From PZPK01 sp041590075 (GTDB lineage Bacteria; Pseudomonadota; Gammaproteobacteria; Pseudomonadales; Oleiphilaceae), in the NCBI GenBank assembly GCA_041590075.1, contig JBFHUL010000041.1, positions 1-27,397 on the forward strand: a stretch of 27,397 bases of DNA, given 5' to 3'. Below the pieces are notes generated by a model. The model did no database searches, was not told the origin of the DNA, and saw only the letters and a program-made list of their open reading frames with translations. The position numbers and the translations under genes were made by a program. The first letter of the stretch is position 1; each line of letters starts with the position of its first letter. This document shows positions 22,826-27,397 of the stretch, in pieces.

Positions 22826-23203
22826 ATGACGATACAAGGCACACAAACCGGAAGCTGCCATTGTGGCACGGTCGTTTTTGAGATCGATCTGCCCAATGGT
22901 CTTGATGAGCTGACACGCTGCAACTGCTCCATGTGCGCGCGCCGAGGGGCCATCGTCACACCCGTTGAACTCAGTGCCTTGCGCATCGTAAAAGGCGGCG
23001 ATGCGCTGACCCTGTATCAATTCAATACGCGCGTAGCCGAACACTATTTCTGCTCGATATGCGGCATCTACACTCACCACAAGCGCCGCGCCAACCCCAA
23101 TCAGTATGCGGTAAATGTGGCCTGTATCGCAGGTGTGAATCCCTTTGAACTGGGCGATGTACCCACTACCGACGGCATTCACCATTCCTGCGACCAGGAG
23201 TAA
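22826..23203 (+). CDS. GFA-domain (glutathione-dependent formaldehyde-activating-like) zinc protein
   Basis: A 125-residue cytoplasmic protein of the GFA/CENP-V family. Zinc-binding cysteines are in the usual pattern: Cys11 and Cys13 (GSCHCGTV), Cys32, Cys34 and Cys37 (RCNCSMC), Cys76 and Cys79 (YFCSICGIYT). The founding member, Gfa of Paracoccus, was proposed to speed the reaction of formaldehyde with glutathione, but most members have no proven activity, so no reaction is assigned here. Length is typical. AAGGAAA precedes the ATG. Its stop codon overlaps an ATG of the following protease frame (TAATG), and its own last codons contain the AGGAG likely used by that gene, so the two are translationally coupled. 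Confidence 0.9.
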   Translation: MTIQGTQTGSCHCGTVVFEIDLPNGLDELTRCNCSMCARRGAIVTPVELSALRIVKGGDALTLYQFNTRVAEHYFCSICGIYTHHKRRANPNQYAVNVACIAGVNPFELGDVPTTDGIHHSCDQE

Positions 23204-23208
23204 TGGTC

Positions 23209-23961
23209 ATGTCCACGATTGTTCCGACAGGTACCCCTAACCATGCCGTCTGGGGCCTCACGGCTACAATACTCTGGGCCCTGCTTATTGCTGCAGTTTG
23301 GGTGGCCACCTATATCGGCGCTGCATTTGTATTTATCGGCGTTCACTATGAACCCGCGTCAACGGCAGAATTTAATGCGCATCTGGAGACTCTGGAACGC
23401 GACGATGTATTTTTATCCATCACGCTGTTTGCCACCTTGCTGGTGAGTGCTCCACTTATTTTGGGCATCGTCAAGCTGAAGAAATACGCGCGTATTCGAC
23501 CCTACCTGGCACTCAATACCGTCTCTGCCGGAGCCCTCAAGTACTGGCTGGGTTGTACCATTGCGCTCATTGTTATTTCGGATGTGCTTACGCTGTCACT
23601 CGGCAAACCTCTCGTGCCGGAGGCCATGACGACACTGTACGCGTCCGCGCGTGCGCCACTCCTGCTCACCTTGGCCATCGTGCTGGCAGCACCACTTCTC
23701 GAAGAACTGTTCTTCCGAGGTTTTCTCATGATGGGGCTTTCTAAAAGCATCATTGGTCCGATTGGCGCGGTGTTGGTGTCGGCAGCTCTCTGGGCCGCCA
23801 TGCATACCCAATATGACACGTATGGCATCGCAACGATCTTCGTGTTTGGGTTGGTACTGGGCGTTGCGCGCCTAACAAGCAACTCGGTATGGCTGACCAT
23901 TGCAATGCATGCCTTTGCCAATATCGTTGCATCAGTACAGACTTGGTTTTACGTGACATAA
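23209..23961 (+). CDS. CPBP (CAAX/ABI-type) intramembrane metalloprotease
   Basis: A 250-residue inner-membrane protein with about six to seven hydrophobic segments and a complete CPBP/Rce1-like active site. It has EEXXXR at 165-170 (LLEELFFRGFL), His199 in AAMHT on the next helix, and HXXXN at 234-238 (HAFAN). The family includes prenyl-protein proteases, bacteriocin-immunity proteins and regulators of membrane-protein turnover; the substrate here is unknown. The second ATG (23209) is preferred because AGGAG lies 8 nt before it, while the ATG at 23203 has it only 2 nt away. It follows the GFA gene directly. I see no bacteriocin or peptide-pheromone gene nearby, so an immunity role is not supported. 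Confidence 0.88.
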   Translation: MSTIVPTGTPNHAVWGLTATILWALLIAAVWVATYIGAAFVFIGVHYEPASTAEFNAHLETLERDDVFLSITLFATLLVSAPLILGIVKLKKYARIRPYLALNTVSAGALKYWLGCTIALIVISDVLTLSLGKPLVPEAMTTLYASARAPLLLTLAIVLAAPLLEELFFRGFLMMGLSKSIIGPIGAVLVSAALWAAMHTQYDTYGIATIFVFGLVLGVARLTSNSVWLTIAMHAFANIVASVQTWFYVT

Positions 23962-24211
23962 AAAGCAGTCTCGCACCCCGAACAACATAACGCTTTAATC
24001 CACCCGCACTATTTCCTACCCCGTCCAGTTTTCAATGCGCACTGTGGCCGCCGAACCTACCCCTACAAAATTTTACAGGATGAAACCACTCCGACATTGA
24101 AAACGGTCACTGCTCAGACCAAGCTGTGCTAGATATCGGCGCGAATTCTTTCCTCTGGTGGTTGCTCTTGATTCGCAACAATAAAAATTTTGCTCTCTCT
24201 GGAGATACTGC
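23962..24211. other. Spacer before the FnIII-repeat gene
   Basis: A 250-nt spacer following the CPBP gene. The end near the next gene is A/T-rich (about 24178-24190) with a possible TTGCTC -35 (24162-24167) but no well-spaced -10. A GGAGA ribosome binding site lies 6 nt before the next ATG. I see no terminator or RNA gene. Confidence 0.4.
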
Positions 24212-27200
24212 ATGTATAAAAGACTGCTGGAACTTATCAAGGTAAGGGCCCCATTACTCATCCTCGCCTTTTTTATTTCTGCATGTTCTTTTGCGCTGCA
24301 TGCGGCAACCCTCAGCGGCATAGTGAAAGACCAGCTTGGCAATCCGATCGCAGGCACTAACGTTAGGCTTCTACAGGTACTGGGAAACGATTCGTTTTTG
24401 CAAGTTGGAGAGACCCTGACAGTCGGCGCGGATGGCGCTTATTCTTGGGAGGTCTCGCCCGGTAATTATGTGCTGCGCAGTTATTTTGAGGGCCAGCAAG
24501 TGAACCTCACAGGGGCCCCCAACCTGGCGTATTTGACCTCTGAAGATTTTGAGGTGTTCGCCGACACCACACGCGACGCCCAGTTTGATTTTGTTGTACT
24601 GTCAGGCAAAGTGGTAGACAGCAACAACGTGCCCATTGCCAATGTTGAGATAGAAACCAGCATTCTCTGGCATGGCCCCGAACAAGGCCCCTTGCAGGAA
24701 ATTTCTCAGCGCAGTTTAAGTCATGGCAGCGGCAGTACGCTTACCGATGGTGACGGCAACTATGTCATGCTGTTGTTTGCAACGGATGACTGCGTTGCCT
24801 CCGGATACTATCCCAACAGCACCGACTGTTACTACGATATTACTTATACGCCGCCGAGTGAGAGCGGCTTTGCCACGTCTGTACGTAGCGATTATGCGAT
24901 AAGTCGCGCCCAACACCTGAATCAGGCCTTAGCGCTGGTTGATCAGCTGGATCCAAAAATCATCGCGGGGCCCTATGTAAAGAATATCACTGAACAATCG
25001 CTTGTGATCGAATGGCAAACCGACGAACCGGTAACCAGTTCAATACAAATCATCGGCGGTGATGTGCTTACCAATACGCGACTGCAAACCCAGCACAGCG
25101 CGGTGGTCACGGGGCTCACGGCAGGTACAACTTACAATGCCATCATCACGACCACAGATGCTCAGGAGAACAGTACCGTCACAACCGGTTTGTCCTTTAC
25201 CACCGCGAGCAGTAACAGCGACACTCTCGCACCACAGTTTCTGCGCCCCCTCACTCTCACCGCGATCACTGAAACGCTTTTCACTGCCTCGTTCTGCGCG
25301 AATGAACCGGTCACCGGTAAGTTTATTGTCGACAATGTGGATTACACCCTTACAGAGCCTGCGAATTGCCATGAACTGACGCTGAGTGATCTCAATGCCA
25401 ATCAGTCCTATACCATTTCGGCCGAGATTACCGACCTTGCGGACAATGGCCCTACGGCCAGCCTTGTGAAACAGGTGAGAACACTCTCTGCAGCCGATCT
25501 GACGCCCCCGCTTATTACCGCCGGTCCAACCATTACCGATATCTCTGATTCGGCTGCATTGGTGAAGTGGACCACCAATGAACCGGCTTCTAGTAGCGTT
25601 TCATTTAATGACGGGAGCAATTATCGCGTCCAGAATGACGGCGCTCTGGTCACCGAGCATGCCCTACAGATCACGGGGCTAACCGCCGATACACGGTACT
25701 ATTTAACAGTCGCGTCCCTCGATGCCTCGGGCAATAGCGCGATGACCTCGCAAGCCAGCCAGTTCGTCACGCGCTCCGCACCCGACACTGTTGCGCCATT
25801 ACTGATTGGCCGTGCACTCGTTGAGGATATATCAGACAAAAGTGCGACGATCAGTTGGCGAACCGATGAGTCTGCATCAACAGTGGTTTATCTGGGTACA
25901 GCAGCAGACAACCTGAGTCGCATTGAAACATCACCCGGTTTTACAACTGCGCATCAGCTCACCGTGACCAATCTGGCACCCGCCACTACCTATTATTTCG
26001 CTACCGAATCCAGCGACCTCGCAGGCAATCAAGTCACCGGCAGCGTGCTCTCCTTTACGACGCGCGCAAGCAGCACGCCCACAGAGCTCGACATTATTTC
26101 GCAACCGGTGATTGAACGATTAAGCGGCAACGCCATCACCGTAAGCTGGAGAACCAACCTGAATGCCGATAGTCGTATGGTGTGTGAGTCCACCACCGGC
26201 ATCAGTGAAGTCAACAAGACAGACCTCACCAAAAATCACCTGCTGACGCTGATCGGTCTGGATCTCAATACCGCTTATCGCTGTGTCATGTACTCAACCG
26301 ATACTGCCGGCAGAGTAGCCAGCGAAGTCATTGGTGCATTAACCACTGAAGAAATAGATATCACGCCACCACAATGTATTGCGCCGCCCCGCGCTGAAGG
26401 CAGAGTGAGTTATGCCGAAATCACCTGGCGCAGTAATGAGCTCGCCACGGCGACACTCAACTATCGGGTAAAAGGCAGCACGGACTGGCTGCAAAAGAGT
26501 TACGCGACACTTCAGGAATTTGGGTTTGGACTGCTCACCGGTCTCAGCGCCGCGACCGATTACGAATATCAGCTCAGCCTCACGGATGCGGTGGGTAATC
26601 AGGCGGACTGTGCGCTGGGCGAATTCAATTCCGGCGCGCCTGAAACCACACCGGAATTGCCTGCGCCGGTATTTTCCATTACCCCCTATATGACCGATGT
26701 GGGCACAAATGCCGCCACAGTCAACTGGTCGACCGAAGGTGCATCCAGCGGTCAGGTGCGTTTTGGTCTTGCGGCAGAGACGCTGGACGCGTTGGCATCG
26801 GCACCGGACTTTAAAGTCACGCAGGCCGTTGCCTTAAATAATCTGCAAGCCGGGACCACGTATTATTTGCAGGTCGAGGCCTTCAATTCCCAAGGCGTAA
26901 CGACCACTAGCGACACCATCAGCTTCACCACAAAACCAGCGCCATCGGTAGATTTAGTGCCGCCTGCCATCATTTATGGCCCCGTCGTCAAGAACATTAC
27001 CGACACATCGGCAGTCATTGAATGGGAAACTGATAAAGCCGGCACTAGTCGCGTAGCGGTGACCGGTGGCAGTACGATCATTCTGGACCCCTTGACGACC
27101 ACGCATTCAGTGCTCTTAACCGGGCTCACCCCCGACACCGACTACGCCACTCTCGTATCCTCGACCGACGCGAATGGTTTAACATCTGCGCCATTGCCCG

Positions 27201-27397
27201 CTGATTTCAGAACACTGGCATTACCCGACGACACCCTTCCCCGCTTTGTGAATGGCCCCCTGATCAGCGCCATCGACTACGACAAGTTCGCAGTTTCGTT
27301 TTGTGCCGACGAGCCCGTCACGAGCGTGATTAACGTTGAGACGGCCGACACCGGAGATACCTCCATGTTCGCACTCGACAACGGGGCGGTCTGTCAC
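24212..27397 (+). CDS. Exported multi-FnIII repeat protein, 5' portion (runs off the window)
   Basis: An uninterrupted frame of 1062 codons with no stop before the window ends. The N-terminus has a hydrophobic export signal. It either ends at HAA (about 30-32) or, since ISAC (22-25) fits a lipobox, makes the protein a lipoprotein. Two carboxypeptidase-regulatory/CNA-B-like beta domains follow (GIVKDQLGNPIAGTNV at about 36, GKVVDSNNVPIANVEI at about 131). From about 247 there are eight complete and one partial FnIII-like repeats of 85-100 residues. They share a core like TWTTNEPASSSV and the linker D-x-x-P-P, the style of FnIII arrays in surface adhesins and polysaccharide-active enzymes. No catalytic domain is visible in this part; one may lie downstream. 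GGAGA precedes the ATG. It is probably cell-surface or secreted. Confidence 0.88.
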   Translation, partial: MYKRLLELIKVRAPLLILAFFISACSFALHAATLSGIVKDQLGNPIAGTNVRLLQVLGNDSFLQVGETLTVGADGAYSWEVSPGNYVLRSYFEGQQVNLTGAPNLAYLTSEDFEVFADTTRDAQFDFVVLSGKVVDSNNVPIANVEIETSILWHGPEQGPLQEISQRSLSHGSGSTLTDGDGNYVMLLFATDDCVASGYYPNSTDCYYDITYTPPSESGFATSVRSDYAISRAQHLNQALALVDQLDPKIIAGPYVKNITEQSLVIEWQTDEPVTSSIQIIGGDVLTNTRLQTQHSAVVTGLTAGTTYNAIITTTDAQENSTVTTGLSFTTASSNSDTLAPQFLRPLTLTAITETLFTASFCANEPVTGKFIVDNVDYTLTEPANCHELTLSDLNANQSYTISAEITDLADNGPTASLVKQVRTLSAADLTPPLITAGPTITDISDSAALVKWTTNEPASSSVSFNDGSNYRVQNDGALVTEHALQITGLTADTRYYLTVASLDASGNSAMTSQASQFVTRSAPDTVAPLLIGRALVEDISDKSATISWRTDESASTVVYLGTAADNLSRIETSPGFTTAHQLTVTNLAPATTYYFATESSDLAGNQVTGSVLSFTTRASSTPTELDIISQPVIERLSGNAITVSWRTNLNADSRMVCESTTGISEVNKTDLTKNHLLTLIGLDLNTAYRCVMYSTDTAGRVASEVIGALTTEEIDITPPQCIAPPRAEGRVSYAEITWRSNELATATLNYRVKGSTDWLQKSYATLQEFGFGLLTGLSAATDYEYQLSLTDAVGNQADCALGEFNSGAPETTPELPAPVFSITPYMTDVGTNAATVNWSTEGASSGQVRFGLAAETLDALASAPDFKVTQAVALNNLQAGTTYYLQVEAFNSQGVTTTSDTISFTTKPAPSVDLVPPAIIYGPVVKNITDTSAVIEWETDKAGTSRVAVTGGSTIILDPLTTTHSVLLTGLTPDTDYATLVSSTDANGLTSAPLPADFRTLALPDDTLPRFVNGPLISAIDYDKFAVSFCADEPVTSVINVETADTGDTSMFALDNGAVCH

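Noticed and set aside
22532..23185. Minus-strand open frame (217 codons) across the lipoprotein end and the GFA gene
   Set aside because: The GFA cysteine pattern on the other strand is clear, and the antisense translation resembles no protein family.

Overview
The window looks like a chromosomal segment of a free-living, probably marine, heterotrophic gammaproteobacterium (a Cellvibrionales-like relative is my best guess from gene content; no rRNA or marker gene confirms it). Supporting traits are a PEP-CTERM protein, two membrane GGDEF proteins, a fused TRAP transporter, an alginate-export-type porin, many c-type cytochromes and a very long FnIII-repeat surface protein. I see no tRNA, rRNA, CRISPR array, insertion sequence or phage gene.

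Layout. 1-1050: a PEP-CTERM protein on the minus strand and a gene-free stretch. 1051-3330: the ergothioneine pair egtB-egtD. 3383-5078: a membrane diguanylate cyclase and, divergent from it, a dodecin. 5128-7529: a secreted EEP-family phosphodiesterase translationally coupled to a KefB/C-type cation/proton antiporter. 7743-9380: a receiver-TPR protein whose phosphoacceptor Asp is replaced by Asn. 9385-12095: an unknown protein behind a single-chain DctQM-like TRAP permease. 12249-13373: a second membrane GGDEF protein with an intact inhibitory site.

13447-21533 is the most interesting part: eight minus-strand genes that look like one regulon. In transcription order they are a NasT-like ANTAR RNA-binding regulator (behind a good sigma-54 promoter match), an alginate-export-family porin, a NirB-like FAD/NAD(P)H/[2Fe-2S] protein fused to a membrane domain with two HX13H pairs, a membrane-anchored cytochrome with 11 heme motifs, a Tll0287-like (DUF3365) heme lipoprotein, a small cytochrome c lipoprotein, a group I truncated globin, and a ferredoxin-FNR reductase. 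Both the porin and the flavoprotein have leaders with two tandem hexaloop hairpins (A at loop position 1, G at position 4). In each leader the second hairpin overlaps the 5' arm of an intrinsic terminator, which is the known architecture of ANTAR-protein antitermination targets. I infer a nitrogen-oxyanion-responsive system that moves electrons from cytoplasmic NAD(P)H through FAD, 2Fe-2S and two b hemes to periplasmic multiheme cytochromes, with a globin/reductase pair for NO handling. No terminal reductase is recognisable, so the final substrate is unknown.

22021-27397: a lipoprotein of unknown function, a GFA-family zinc protein overlapping a CPBP membrane protease, and the first 1062 codons of an exported FnIII-repeat protein that runs off the end of the window.
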